Positions 9,112 to 18,040 are shown, counted from the stretch's first letter. The stretch: 64,000 bases of DNA from Desulfobacteraceae bacterium UBA2245 (GCA_002347265.1 DDYB01000032.1:139121-203120), one strand, 5' to 3'. The notes: generated from the letters alone by a model not told the origin. Numbers and translations: made by a program.

Positions 9112-10031
9112 ATACCGCGGAAACCAATGCATGCAGCGGGATTCTGATTATCGACAAGCCTGCGGATATGAGTTCGGCAAAGGTCGTGGCTCATATCAAA
9201 AAAATGACCCGGGTTAAGAAAGCGGGGCATGCCGGTACGCTGGATCCCTCCGCCACCGGGGTTCTGGTTTGCTGCCTCAACCAGGCGACCCGGCTGGCGA
9301 GGTTTTTTCTGCACGGAGACAAAACGTACCTGGCCGAACTTTTTCTGGGGGTTGAGACCGATACTCAGGATGCAACGGGTGAGGTTGTTGCAAAACGTCC
9401 GGTTCTGTGCGATACGCAGACCGTGCTTTCGACGCTTCGATCTTTTCAGGGCGTCCAGCAGCAGATACCGCCGGTTTTTTCGGCCCTCAAACACCAGGGG
9501 TCGCCTTTATACCGGTGGGCCCGAAAGGGCCAATATATCGAAAAGAGCGCGCGGGAAATAGAAATTTATTCCATTCATGCGGCGCAGATCAGCCTGCCGT
9601 GGGCGCGCTTTGAGGTGCGGTGTTCATCGGGAACCTATATACGGACCTTATGCGCCGATATCGGTGACGCCCTTGGATGCGGCGGACATCTGGCGAATCT
9701 GAGAAGACTCGGCAGCAGCCAGTTTCGAATTCAGGACGCTCTTTCCCTGGCGGATCTGGATCAGCTGGTCGAGGCGGGCCGGATGACCGAAAGGCTAATC
9801 CCGATGGCGGATGTTCTGCCGTTCATGCCCGGTGTGGTCGCCGATGATGCATTGAGGAAGCGGATTTTTAACGGCAAGCGCCTGACTTTTGATGACATTC
9901 AGGGCCTGCCGAATGAATTCAGGGAAGGATATTTTAAGATTACGGATGCCACGGGCCGCCTGCTTGCCGTGATGCGGGCCGAACCAGGATGCAGCGACTA
10001 TCAATATGGTTGCGTTTTTCCGTATGAATGA
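9108..10031 (+). CDS. truB: tRNA pseudouridine(55) synthase TruB
   Basis: Makes pseudouridine 55 in the T-loop of tRNAs. It shows the family start (GILIIDKPADMSSAKVV), the catalytic aspartate D46 in HAGTLDPSATGVL, KTYLAELFLGVETDTQDATG, and RCSSGTYIRTLCADIG. The C-terminal PUA-like region is present; 307 residues. The start is a TTG overlapping the nrnA stop (TTGA). The next in-frame ATG (9168) would remove the conserved IIDKP motif, so TTG is required. Confidence 0.96.
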   Translation: MNTAETNACSGILIIDKPADMSSAKVVAHIKKMTRVKKAGHAGTLDPSATGVLVCCLNQATRLARFFLHGDKTYLAELFLGVETDTQDATGEVVAKRPVLCDTQTVLSTLRSFQGVQQQIPPVFSALKHQGSPLYRWARKGQYIEKSAREIEIYSIHAAQISLPWARFEVRCSSGTYIRTLCADIGDALGCGGHLANLRRLGSSQFRIQDALSLADLDQLVEAGRMTERLIPMADVLPFMPGVVADDALRKRIFNGKRLTFDDIQGLPNEFREGYFKITDATGRLLAVMRAEPGCSDYQYGCVFPYE

Positions 10032-10055
10032 AGTAAATACATAATCGGATTCAAC

Positions 10056-10077
10056 TGGATTTCCGATCGGAAGTCCA
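10056..10077 (+). promoter_or_regulatory. Hairpin in the rpsO leader
   Basis: Near-palindrome TGGAT-TTCCG-AT-CGGAA-GTCCA about 65 bases before the S15 start. Ribosomal protein S15 is known to repress its own mRNA through leader structures in many bacteria. Whether this hairpin has that role is inference. Confidence 0.35.
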
Positions 10078-10140
10078 AAGGTGTGCCGGATCCGGTGATT
10101 TGTGGAACGTGAATTTATCAATAACAGGAGGCGAAAAAAA

Positions 10141-10410
10141 GTGGTTCTATCAGTGGAAAACAAAAAGGACTTAATCGGGCGGTTCAAGCTTCACGAAAGC
10201 GATACCGGATCTCCGGAGGTTCAGGTCGCTCTGCTGACCCATCGCATTGAATATTTGACCGAGCATCTCAAGGTTCATAAAAAGGATCATCATTCCCGCA
10301 GAGGACTCTTGATGCTGGTCGGGCGGCGCAGAAGACTCTTGAACTACGTGAAGACCAAGAATATTCAGAGATACCGCGGCATCATTGAGACGCTCGGGCT
10401 CAGGCGATAG
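10141..10410 (+). CDS. rpsO: 30S ribosomal protein S15
   Basis: Binds the three-way junction of 16S rRNA helices 20-22 early in 30S assembly. The start is GTG 10141 with AGGAGG at 10126-10131, giving exactly 89 residues, the universal S15 length. The family signature is clear (HESDTGSPEVQVALLTHRI, HSRRGLLMLVGRRRRLL). It lies between truB and pnp, the classic order. The frame is open further upstream, but that part is leader. Confidence 0.98.
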   Translation: MVLSVENKKDLIGRFKLHESDTGSPEVQVALLTHRIEYLTEHLKVHKKDHHSRRGLLMLVGRRRRLLNYVKTKNIQRYRGIIETLGLRR

Positions 10411-10426
10411 GTCATCGCGCGAAGTC

Positions 10427-10445
10427 GGAAGCCCATTGGGCTTCC
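10427..10445 (+). other. Hairpin between rpsO and pnp
   Basis: Perfect 8-base-pair stem GGAAGCCC/GGGCTTCC with an ATT loop, just after the S15 stop. No T-run follows, so it is not a standard terminator. In E. coli this interval carries a terminator and RNase processing sites; a processing or 3'-end-stability role here is inference. The rest of the 218-base gap shows short GC-rich inverted repeats but no gene. Confidence 0.4.
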
Positions 10446-10628
10446 TGCCGGCCATGGTCCGGCTGCAAGGATCGAGATGATCTCCCCTTGTATTTTTTTA
10501 CTCGACACGGCGGCCAGGCAACAAAACGAAGCAGACATGCCCGGGCAAAGGCGCCGCTTTGGTAGTGATGCGACGGTTCGTTATCCGTGCGGCGAGTATT
10601 TATTTTTAGAAAGTTTTTAGGAGAAGAT

Positions 10629-12737
10629 ATGGAAATTTCGCTGAAAGCGGAAATCGGGGGCAGGACCCTGAGCATCAAAACAGGCAAGATTGCCAAACAA
10701 GCTTCCGGCGCGGTCGTGGTTCAATACGGCGAAACCGTTGTTCTGGTTACCGTGGTGGCTGCAAATGAAGAAAGGACCGGCGTTGATTTTCTGCCGCTTT
10801 CCGTAGAGTATCAGGAAAAAATCTACGCCGCCGGCCGGATTCCCGGAAATTATTTCAGACGAGAGATTGGAAGGCCCAGTGAAAAGGAAACTTTGACCGC
10901 CCGCCTGATCGATCGCCCCATTCGTCCGCTTTTTCCAAAGGATTTCCGATGTGAAATTCAAGTTATCGCCACTGTCTTGTCCATGGATCAGGAAAACGAT
11001 GCAGATACCCTGGCCATGGTCGGGGCTTCGGCGGCGCTTGAAATTTCGGATATTCCTTTCAGCGGTCCCGTCGCTACGGTGCGCGTCGGCCGTATCGACG
11101 GCAATTTCGTGATCAATCCGTTGATATCGGAACTGGATAAAAGCGACATCAACATCATCGTGGCCGGGTCCAAAAACGGAGTGGTGATGGTGGAAGGCGG
11201 CGCCGACATCGTGAGCGAGGCCGATTTGCTCGAGGCGATCTTTTTCGGGCACAATGCCATGCAGCCGCTGATCGAGATGCAGGAGAAGCTGAAGGAAAAC
11301 ATCGGGGTTCCCAAGCGGGTCCATGTGTCGGCCGAAAAAGATGCGGTTCTGGTAGAGAGGCTTGAATCCCTCGCTGCTGAAAGAATCCGTCGGACCATTA
11401 TCTCCATACCCGGAAAAATCGATCGCCAGAAGGCCTTGCGTGCGCTCCGGGCGGAGATATTCGAGAGCCTGGGCGAAGAATACATGGACCGAAGGGGAGA
11501 GGTTTCCGGCATTCTGGAAGAGATTCAGAACAAGGTCTGCCGCGCCCTGGTTCTCAAAGAGGGCCGGCGCATCGACAACAGAAGTTTTGACGAGATTCGG
11601 CCGATTGCATGCGAGGTGGGGATACTGCCCAGGCCCCATGGAAGCGCCCTGTTTACCCGCGGAGAAACCCAGGTCCTGGGCGTTTTGACGCTGGGGTCCG
11701 GTCCGGATGAACAGCGCGTGGAAACTCTCGGAGGGGAGGAAATGCGGCCGTTTATGCTGCATTATAATTTTCCGCCTTATTCCGTGGGAGAGGTCAAACG
11801 CATGATGGGACCGAGCCGAAGAGATATCGGACACGGAGGCCTGTCGACCCGTTCGATCGAAAAGGTTCTGCCTGCCAAGGAATCATTTGATTATACGATC
11901 CGACTGGTTTCGGAAGTTCTCGAGTCCAACGGTTCGTCCTCCATGGGAACCGTTTGTGCGTCGAGTCTGGCCCTGATGGATGGCGGCGTGCCCATCAAGG
12001 CGCCGGTGGCCGGCATTGCGATGGGGTTGATCAAGGAAGGCGACCAGGTCGTGGTGCTTACCGATATTCTGGGCGATGAAGACCATACGGGGGATATGGA
12101 TTTCAAGGTGGCCGGCACCCGGGACGGCATCACCGCGCTTCAGATGGACATTAAGATTCTTGAACTTTCCCGCAGCATCATGGAAAAAGCCCTGGAACAG
12201 GCGCGGATCGGTCGTTATTTTATTCTGGACAAGATGGACGCCGTATTGAGCGAACCGCGCAAGGAAATTTCTCCGTATGCGCCCAAGGTGACCAGCATCA
12301 AGATCAACCCGGATAAGATTCGGGACATTATCGGACCGGGCGGCAAGATCATTCGCGGCATTCAGAGCGAAACCAACACCCGCATTGAAATTGAGGACTC
12401 AGGTCTGGTCAAGATTGCCGCTTTTTGCCAGGAAGAAGCCGACGCGGCCTTGCGAATCATCGAAGGCCTCACCAAGGAGGCCGAGGTGGGCGCTGTTTAT
12501 GATGGAACCGTCGTCAAGATCATGGACTTCGGCGCCTTTGTGCAGATTCTTCCAGGAACCGAAGGACTGGTTCACATTTCCCAGCTGGCGATGCACCGGG
12601 TTAAAAACGTCTCGGACGTTGTCAAGGAAGGCGAACATCTGAAGGTCAAGGTGCTTGAAATATCCAAGGACGGCAAGATACGCCTCAGTCACCGGGCCAT
12701 TCTGGAAGCGGAAAATGGTCCACGACCCCAAGATTAA
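10629..12737 (+). CDS. pnp: Polyribonucleotide nucleotidyltransferase (PNPase)
   Basis: Phosphorolytic 3'-5' exoribonuclease and RNA-tailing enzyme; homotrimer and degradosome partner. It has 702 residues with two RNase PH domains (GRTLSIKTGKIAKQASGAVV; HGSALFTRGETQVLGVLTLG), the catalytic-region signatures FPPYSVGEVKRMMGPSRRDIGHG and DILGDEDHTGDMDFKVAGT, a KH domain (INPDKIRDIIGPGGKIIRGI) and an S1 domain (GAVYDGTVVKIMDFGAFVQI). The start is ATG 10629 with AGGAGA 9-10 bases upstream. Its 3' end overlaps the M16 peptidase by 23 bases. Confidence 0.98.
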   Translation: MEISLKAEIGGRTLSIKTGKIAKQASGAVVVQYGETVVLVTVVAANEERTGVDFLPLSVEYQEKIYAAGRIPGNYFRREIGRPSEKETLTARLIDRPIRPLFPKDFRCEIQVIATVLSMDQENDADTLAMVGASAALEISDIPFSGPVATVRVGRIDGNFVINPLISELDKSDINIIVAGSKNGVVMVEGGADIVSEADLLEAIFFGHNAMQPLIEMQEKLKENIGVPKRVHVSAEKDAVLVERLESLAAERIRRTIISIPGKIDRQKALRALRAEIFESLGEEYMDRRGEVSGILEEIQNKVCRALVLKEGRRIDNRSFDEIRPIACEVGILPRPHGSALFTRGETQVLGVLTLGSGPDEQRVETLGGEEMRPFMLHYNFPPYSVGEVKRMMGPSRRDIGHGGLSTRSIEKVLPAKESFDYTIRLVSEVLESNGSSSMGTVCASSLALMDGGVPIKAPVAGIAMGLIKEGDQVVVLTDILGDEDHTGDMDFKVAGTRDGITALQMDIKILELSRSIMEKALEQARIGRYFILDKMDAVLSEPRKEISPYAPKVTSIKINPDKIRDIIGPGGKIIRGIQSETNTRIEIEDSGLVKIAAFCQEEADAALRIIEGLTKEAEVGAVYDGTVVKIMDFGAFVQILPGTEGLVHISQLAMHRVKNVSDVVKEGEHLKVKVLEISKDGKIRLSHRAILEAENGPRPQD

Positions 12738-13983
12738 AAAGATCGAGCTGGGCAACGGCATTCGAATCATTGCGCATCGAATGCCCCACGTCCGGTCGGT
12801 TTCCATGGGGGTTTGGGCCAACGTGGGAGCCCGGGATGAAGCAGCTTCCGAGAACGGTCTGGCGCACATGATCGAACATATGATCTTCAAAGGGACGGCC
12901 AGTCGGACCGCTTTTGAGATCGCCAGACAGTTCGACGCCATCGGCGGCCAGACCAATGCGTTCACCTCCATGGAAACTACCTGCTTTCATGCCAGGGTGC
13001 TGGATCAGCATTCGGACGTCATGGTGGACATGCTTTCGGATATTTTTTTAAATTCGCTGTTTGATGCCGAAGAAGTGGAAAAAGAACGGCCGGTGATCCT
13101 TCAGGAAATCGGCATGGTCGAGGACTCGCCTGAAGAATTCGTCCATATGGTTCTGGGAGAAACCTTCTGGGCGGATCATCCCCTGGGACGTTCGATTCTG
13201 GGAAGCCGGGATAGCGTTCAGGGGTTTGACGCCGAAGCGATTCGGAATTTTTTTCATCAGCGCTACCGGCCGGAACGGATACTGATCGCAGCGGCCGGAA
13301 ATCTGGATCCAGAGCGTTTCGTGGAGCAGGTTGCGCCGGCATTTCAAAACATTCCGTCGACCGGTGATTTTCCCGACCGCCTCAGGGCCCGCAGCCAGTC
13401 CTGCGTGCGGGTGGTTCCGAAAGATCTGGAGCAGGTTCACATCTGTGTGGCCGGTCCCGGAGTATCTTTCACCGATCCCCAAAGATACGCGTTCATGCTC
13501 CTGAGCACTCTTTTGGGGGGCAACATGAGCTCCCGTCTTTTTCAGGAAATCCGCGAGCGCCGGGGACTGGCTTATTCGGTGTATTCCTTTGCTAATTCCT
13601 TTGAAGATGTGGGGATGCTTGGTGCTTATGCGGCAGTCGGGCCCGGCGATGTCCGTGAGGCTCTGGAACTGATTCTGGCCGAAACGGAAAAACTTAAACT
13701 GAGGCCGGTTGAACCTGCGGAGCTGGCCGATGCAAAGGAATATCTCAAGGCGGGAATGATTCTGGCTTCGGAGAGTTCGGACAACGAGATGGTGCGCCTG
13801 GCCCAGAACGAGATTCATTTTCAGCGCCATGTTTATCTGGAAGAGGTGCTGGAAAATTTGGATGCGGTCACCGCGGATGATCTTCGTAAGCTGGCGCAAG
13901 ATGTTTTCCGTCCGGGCCAAACCGCCCTGACCCTGCTGGGACCTGTTCCGGAAGGCTGCGAATTGGATACCCTTTTGAACTGA
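12715..13983 (+). CDS. M16-family zinc peptidase
   Basis: Insulinase/mitochondrial-processing-peptidase-like metalloprotease of 422 residues. The inverted zinc motif HxxEH is at H51-E54-H55 (GLAHMIEHMIFKGT), with E131 as the likely third ligand in ERPVILQEI. The C-terminal inactive half carries LLSTLLGGNMSSRLFQEIRE and RGLAYSVYSF. It begins inside the end of pnp, and the pnp-M16-dut order is common in bacteria. The substrate is unknown. No signal peptide is visible, so it is probably cytoplasmic. Confidence 0.93.
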   Translation: MVHDPKIKKIELGNGIRIIAHRMPHVRSVSMGVWANVGARDEAASENGLAHMIEHMIFKGTASRTAFEIARQFDAIGGQTNAFTSMETTCFHARVLDQHSDVMVDMLSDIFLNSLFDAEEVEKERPVILQEIGMVEDSPEEFVHMVLGETFWADHPLGRSILGSRDSVQGFDAEAIRNFFHQRYRPERILIAAAGNLDPERFVEQVAPAFQNIPSTGDFPDRLRARSQSCVRVVPKDLEQVHICVAGPGVSFTDPQRYAFMLLSTLLGGNMSSRLFQEIRERRGLAYSVYSFANSFEDVGMLGAYAAVGPGDVREALELILAETEKLKLRPVEPAELADAKEYLKAGMILASESSDNEMVRLAQNEIHFQRHVYLEEVLENLDAVTADDLRKLAQDVFRPGQTALTLLGPVPEGCELDTLLN

Positions 13984-14004
13984 TCGATCAGAAAGCGCGA
14001 TGGC

Positions 14005-14466
14005 ATGACTTCGATTTTGCCGACCATCCGATTCAAGCGTTTGCGGCCTGATCAGGACGCCGATATTCCGGTGCCCCGGTACATGACGCCCCAGGCTGCG
14101 GGCATGGATATTTATGCGGCGCTCGAAACCGACCAGACGCTTGGACCCGGCGCCATCTTTCTGGCGCCCACCGGATTTGCCATGGCGATTCCTTCGGGCT
14201 ATGAGGCGCAGATCCGTCCCAGAAGCGGGCTGGCCGTCCGGCATGGCATCGGCCTGATCAATGCGCCGGGAACGATCGATGCAGACTACCGGGGAGAGGT
14301 GATGGTCGCGCTGATCAACCTGGGCAATGCGCCGTACACGATCCGCAGGGGGGATCGGATCGCCCAGATGGTCATCCAGCAGGTTTTTCAGGCACGTCTC
14401 GAGGTGGTGGAGAATCTCGATGAAACTCTTCGAAACGTCGGTGGATTCGGGCATACAGGGGTGTGA
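14005..14466 (+). CDS. dut: dUTP diphosphatase
   Basis: Trimeric dUTPase that hydrolyses dUTP to dUMP and PPi, keeping uracil out of DNA and feeding dTMP synthesis. All five motifs are seen in the 153-residue protein: QAAGMDIYAA, RPRSGLAVRHGI, NAPGTIDADYRGEV, RRGDRIAQMVI and the C-terminal NVGGFGHTG (usually GGFGSTG). The stop TGA shares its A with the ATG of the next gene. Confidence 0.97.
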   Translation: MTSILPTIRFKRLRPDQDADIPVPRYMTPQAAGMDIYAALETDQTLGPGAIFLAPTGFAMAIPSGYEAQIRPRSGLAVRHGIGLINAPGTIDADYRGEVMVALINLGNAPYTIRRGDRIAQMVIQQVFQARLEVVENLDETLRNVGGFGHTGV

Positions 14467-15287
14467 TGTCGTGTGTCGTCGCAAATCATGATTCCGATTT
14501 AAAGCCGCCCCGGGTCTGCATGCGTTTTTGCGTGCTGGCCGGCGGCAGCAAGGGCAATGCCGCCTATATTTCCGACGGAACAACGTCCATACTGATGGAC
14601 GCCGGCCTTTCCGGCGTTGAAATTCAGCGCCGGCTTCAGTTTCTTGGGCTTCATCCCCAGGATCTCGATGCGATCGTGGTATCCCACGAGCATGCAGATC
14701 ATATCCATGGGGTAGGGGTCCTGTCCCGCCGGTGGAATCTTCCCGTATACCTGAACGAAAAAACCCGTCTGGCCGGTGAATCCCAGATGGGCCGCCTGCA
14801 TGAGACCAGAGATTTTGAGTGCGGTCTGGATTTTACTGTCAATACCCTGAGAATCCATCCCTTCAGCCTTTCCCACGATGCCGAGGACACCGCCGGATTC
14901 ACCGTGCACCGGGACCATCTGAAGCTGGGCATCGCAACGGATCTGGGCATTGCCACGTCCATGGTCAAGCTGCATCTCAGGTCCTGCGACGCCATGATTC
15001 TGGAGGCCAATCATGACTCGGGGATGCTGGAGACCGGGCCTTACCCCTGGTACTTGAAACAGCGGATCAGCGGTCGCTGCGGGCATCTTTCCAACGAGGA
15101 GTCGCGCGATCTTCTGGCAGAGGTCCGGTGCGCCAACCTTCGCCATGTGGTGTTGTCCCATCTCAGCGAACAGAACAACCGCCCCGAAACCGCTGTCCGG
15201 GCGGTAAGCGATGCCCTTTCAGACGGAAAAGTATCCCTGAGCGTGGCCCATCAGCAGTTTTCCACCCCGATACTGACCATTGAATGA
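14466..15287 (+). CDS. Metallo-beta-lactamase-fold hydrolase (YycJ/PhnP-like)
   Basis: Predicted metal-dependent hydrolase of 273 residues. The key motif is SHEHADHIHG, with further ligands in LSHDAEDTAG and near the end (VVLSHLSEQNN). The family includes 5'-3' exonuclease-like and cyclic-phosphodiesterase-like enzymes; the exact substrate cannot be told. ATG 14466 overlaps the dut stop as TGATG and has AGGGG 4 bases upstream. ATG 14520 (MRFCVLAGGSKGN) is an alternative that matches the usual family N terminus but lacks an SD. It is the last gene of the long plus-strand run. The 177 bases after it, up to the small minus-strand gene, show nothing clear. Confidence 0.85.
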   Translation: MSCVVANHDSDLKPPRVCMRFCVLAGGSKGNAAYISDGTTSILMDAGLSGVEIQRRLQFLGLHPQDLDAIVVSHEHADHIHGVGVLSRRWNLPVYLNEKTRLAGESQMGRLHETRDFECGLDFTVNTLRIHPFSLSHDAEDTAGFTVHRDHLKLGIATDLGIATSMVKLHLRSCDAMILEANHDSGMLETGPYPWYLKQRISGRCGHLSNEESRDLLAEVRCANLRHVVLSHLSEQNNRPETAVRAVSDALSDGKVSLSVAHQQFSTPILTIE

Positions 15288-15464
15288 ATTATTCCGGAAA
15301 ACGCGGCAGCGGCAAATCTAAAACAAATCTTCCGGACATTCTGCGGCGCTGTCCACATGCTTTTGGCCCGTTCTGATAGCGACCTTGTATGTAATGCAGC
15401 GCGGAATATTCTGGCTGGTTTTTGTCTTATCCGCAAACCGGCATATCGATGCTTGGACGGTGAA

Positions 15465-15638
15465 TCATTTTTCGCTGAAGCACGCTTTACAGATCAGGTT
15501 GCCCTGATCATCCCATCTTTCCACCATGATATGGGGATGCAGCAGGGGAAGGTCCTGGCCGCATTTATGGCAGGTTATTCGAAGATCAAAGTTTTCGATT
15601 CTGATGTGTTCGGTTTGCGGCGAACTTTTCCGGGTCAT
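15465..15638 (-). CDS. Small zinc-ribbon-like protein, 57 residues
   Basis: A short minus-strand frame of exactly 57 codons starting at ATG 15638, with GAGG 6 bases upstream. It carries two CxxC pairs: CHKC (residues 23-26) and CKAC (50-53). Between them lies a hydrophobic/charged segment (GQDLPLLHPHIMVERWDDQG). This is the layout of a treble-clef or zinc-ribbon finger. It lies 113 bases downstream of the hexaheme lipoprotein gene on the same strand and may be co-transcribed. The function is not recognised. A longer frame on the opposite strand over the same bases has no family features. Confidence 0.65.
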   Translation of the reverse strand: MTRKSSPQTEHIRIENFDLRITCHKCGQDLPLLHPHIMVERWDDQGNLICKACFSEK

Positions 15639-15751
15639 GGGTGCCTCATGAGTGAGCCAAATAAGTTATTGTATGCTTTGTCAAAGAAATTCTGCCTCAG
15701 CCCAACTTTTCCGGATCCCCTGAGTTTGGAAACATCGAGGCCATGAAGAAA

Positions 15752-17044
15752 TTATCGTTTCTGCGAACTGACGTGAAAACGAATCTGAGTTTTGATGCTT
15801 TCTTTCATGGCCCTATCCAAGGCCCTGTCCTTGAAGGTCGAGATAAACACGATCCATTCGTCCATGGTTCTGGGCAAATTGCTGGATGCGGTCTCCGCGT
15901 GGCAGGCGGAGCAATTATGTTCGAAAACCCCCATTTCCCGCTGTTCTCTTTCCTTGTGAAAATCTATAAGGGTGCGGGCATCGTTGACATTGATTCCGCC
16001 GCACAGCTCTGTATTGGCCAGATTGATCAGGGCGTCCAGGGAGTTGACGGGTAGCGGGCTTGCTGTCTGGGGTTTTTCCGACAGCTTGTGGCAGGTTGCG
16101 CATCGGCCTTCGAACAGATTCGCCTGGGCTGCTTCTTGCCTCAGATGAAAGCGCATGAGTGCCTCGATCTTGTCGTCGGTAATGGTTTGAGGGGATTTTT
16201 CCTGCATGCGCAAAACGGTGCGCAACGATTCTTCGGCAGACATGCTGTGGCGGACGACTTCTTCCCCGGGGTGGCAGGTCGTGCAGGTTCCCTGAAAAAC
16301 AGACATTTCAAAACGCTGTTCCTGAACATGGAATTGGATCAGATCCTGGACTTGGGCATCGGAGATATTACCCTGGCTGAAGGACTGCATGCGCGTAATG
16401 GTTTTTCCCCATGCCTGAGAGTCCTTGATGGTGCAAAGCGCCTTTTCAGCCGGGTGACATTCCGTGCAAGCGGTCATAAAAAGCCTGGTCCCGGAAGCCG
16501 ACCATTCCACAACGGGTTGCCCCAGCCCCAGAGCGCCGCGAAGATTTTTATCCAGAGCCCGCTGATGTTCCCGAATATGGAATTGGATCATCAATTCCAC
16601 GTCCGCATCAGACAGAAGCAGGCAGGATTTGAGTCCCATGCGCTTGATCGTGGCCCGGATCTGTTCGGATGTCAGCGCCTTTTCCGTAAACCGGCTGCCC
16701 GGATGGCATTGCTGGCAGTTTTCATTGAATATGGAGATCTCTTTCTTCATACGTTCGACATGATAGGCGACCAGTTCCTCGATTTCCCGGTCAGTAATGT
16801 CGGCGCGATGCTCTTGCTGCATGGCCTTTGCGGTATTGCGCCAGGTTTCCTGATCTCCATAGAGTTTTAATGCGCGGTTCATGTTGTGGCACTTGGAACA
16901 CTCGGCCTTAAAAAGCATGGCGCCGGGAGAAGAACCCTCGGGCGGTTTGGAACAATCGACAATCGGTTGTTTCTGACAGGCAAATAGAACCGATGCAATC
17001 ACGGCAAAACAGATCAAAAAGAAGGGGGATCTCATTTGTTTCAT
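15752..17044 (-). CDS. Hexaheme c-type cytochrome lipoprotein
   Basis: 430 residues with a lipoprotein signal peptide (hydrophobic residues 8-22; lipobox LFAC with Cys23), so exported and membrane-anchored. Six CxxCH heme sites begin at C49 (CSKCH), C110 (CQQCH), C193 (CTECH), C254 (CTTCH), C315 (CATCH) and C378 (CSACH). Spacing is 61, 83, 61, 61 and 63 residues, so the protein is a tandem array of small heme domains. Each unit carries an aromatic-His pair 46 residues after its first heme Cys (H95, H156, H239, H300, H424; 48 for H363). Units 1-4 also carry a Met at +26 (M75, M136, M219, M280). These are candidate sixth ligands. An electron-transfer role at the cell envelope is inferred; the partner is unknown. 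No cytochrome maturation gene is nearby. Confidence 0.92.
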   Translation of the reverse strand: MKQMRSPFFLICFAVIASVLFACQKQPIVDCSKPPEGSSPGAMLFKAECSKCHNMNRALKLYGDQETWRNTAKAMQQEHRADITDREIEELVAYHVERMKKEISIFNENCQQCHPGSRFTEKALTSEQIRATIKRMGLKSCLLLSDADVELMIQFHIREHQRALDKNLRGALGLGQPVVEWSASGTRLFMTACTECHPAEKALCTIKDSQAWGKTITRMQSFSQGNISDAQVQDLIQFHVQEQRFEMSVFQGTCTTCHPGEEVVRHSMSAEESLRTVLRMQEKSPQTITDDKIEALMRFHLRQEAAQANLFEGRCATCHKLSEKPQTASPLPVNSLDALINLANTELCGGINVNDARTLIDFHKEREQREMGVFEHNCSACHAETASSNLPRTMDEWIVFISTFKDRALDRAMKESIKTQIRFHVSSQKR

Positions 17045-17259
17045 AAATATGCCTCAAGTGTGCGGGAAACTTTTCAATATAAGTATGTATGTAAAAAAAT
17101 AAAAAAAAGTCAACTGCGGAATGCGTCAGCAGTTGGCTTAGCTTTCGGGCCACCGCACTGAAAAAATATTTCATATGGGCTGTATGAGACCGTGAGGAGA
17201 TGGTCACAATGAACAAAACCAATACCAAAAGCACCATCAGGCCGATGCCATTGTAACGA

Positions 17260-17560
17260 ATTCCAAAAATGACATGCTGAAGGCCATTCAGACCATGATC
17301 GATCTGGTCAGCTTCAAAAACAGATTCCCAAAGCCGGCGAAGAGACCCGGAAATTTGAAAGACTATCGGCGAGATCGCGGCAGCCTACAGCGAGCGAGCC
17401 AGGCATGGACCAGTTCAACCGTGCGCTTTTCGAAATGAAAAGGGCGGCTCAGCAGACTGCGGCTGATGCCGAGGAATCGGTCAGCGTTTCTGAAGAGATG
17501 CCCATGCCGTCCAGTTGAGAGCTGTTGTTGGCAAGCTGCTGACGTTCAAGAAAGGCCAGA
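17260..17560 (+). pseudogene. Remnant of a methyl-accepting chemotaxis protein (3' end)
   Basis: Translation in shifting frames recovers the C-terminal part of a chemoreceptor. A HAMP-end-like piece (NDMLKAIQTMIDL, about 17268-17310) comes first, then GEIAAAYSE (17369-17395). A frame change follows, then MDQFNRALFEMKRAAQQTAA and DAEESVSVSEEM (from 17405), another frame change, and AVQLRAVVGKLLTFKKGQ (about 17505-17560). The order matches a receptor's final methylation helix, but the signalling hairpin between the first two pieces is deleted and at least two single-base shifts interrupt the frame. It is a decayed relic, not a functional gene. Confidence 0.6.
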
Positions 17561-17829
17561 AAAAATCCAAGGCGCCATTCAGACTGGCTTCAAGCATGTT
17601 GCCGGGAAAAGCCTATGCACGCCGGACTGACAACAGTGCTGCATCGGTGGATGATCGTCAACCCTGATCAGAGAATTTCTCTGAGGAATGAAGGCAATGA
17701 TTTTTAATCAACAGCGCGATTGGACACTTCGAGATCTTTGCAAGTCCAACTACACGAGGAGGTGCGCTTTTTTTTGATGCCGGAATAGATCCGGTTGCTG
17801 ATGGTTGCATCCGGAGTTTTGCCGTTTTC

Positions 17830-18040
17830 TTTAGGATTCGTTGCGGATGCTGTGTTTTCAATTATCGCACTGCCACATTATGAGCCCGGCGCTTCGTCCA
17901 ATTCGTTGATGCGTTTGGTGAGGGCCGATTTGAATTCCCGAACAATGGTGCCAATGGTCTGCAACGGGAATCGCCATTGGTCGTGGTTTGCAGGGGCGCA
18001 TTTCAATATGCTCCAGTTTTGTATAATTCTGTGATGACAT
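17830..18040 (-). pseudogene. Remnant of a REP-associated (RAYT, IS200-like) transposase
   Basis: On the minus strand from 17961 downward the frame reads QTIGTIVREFKSALTKRI and NELDEAPGS, then stops. A neighbouring frame gives VWQ and, after further stops, HSIRNES. This matches the C-terminal part of RAYT/Y1 transposases, where a (T/V)xGxIxxxFKS segment is followed by WQRNYYEHIIRNE. The YY catalytic stretch is lost and the frame is broken several times. The rest of the 17045-18101 gap holds no intact gene. Confidence 0.5.

Noticed and set aside
13048..14583. Very long open frame (over 500 codons) on the minus strand across the M16 peptidase and dut genes
   Set aside because: It is a codon-bias shadow of two clear plus-strand genes; its product is rich in Arg, His and Gln with no domains. 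The same applies to the long minus-strand frame at 10617-11834 in pnp.
15357..15746. 129-codon open frame on the plus strand
   Set aside because: No family features, poor start context, and the opposite strand carries a better-supported zinc-ribbon gene over the same bases.
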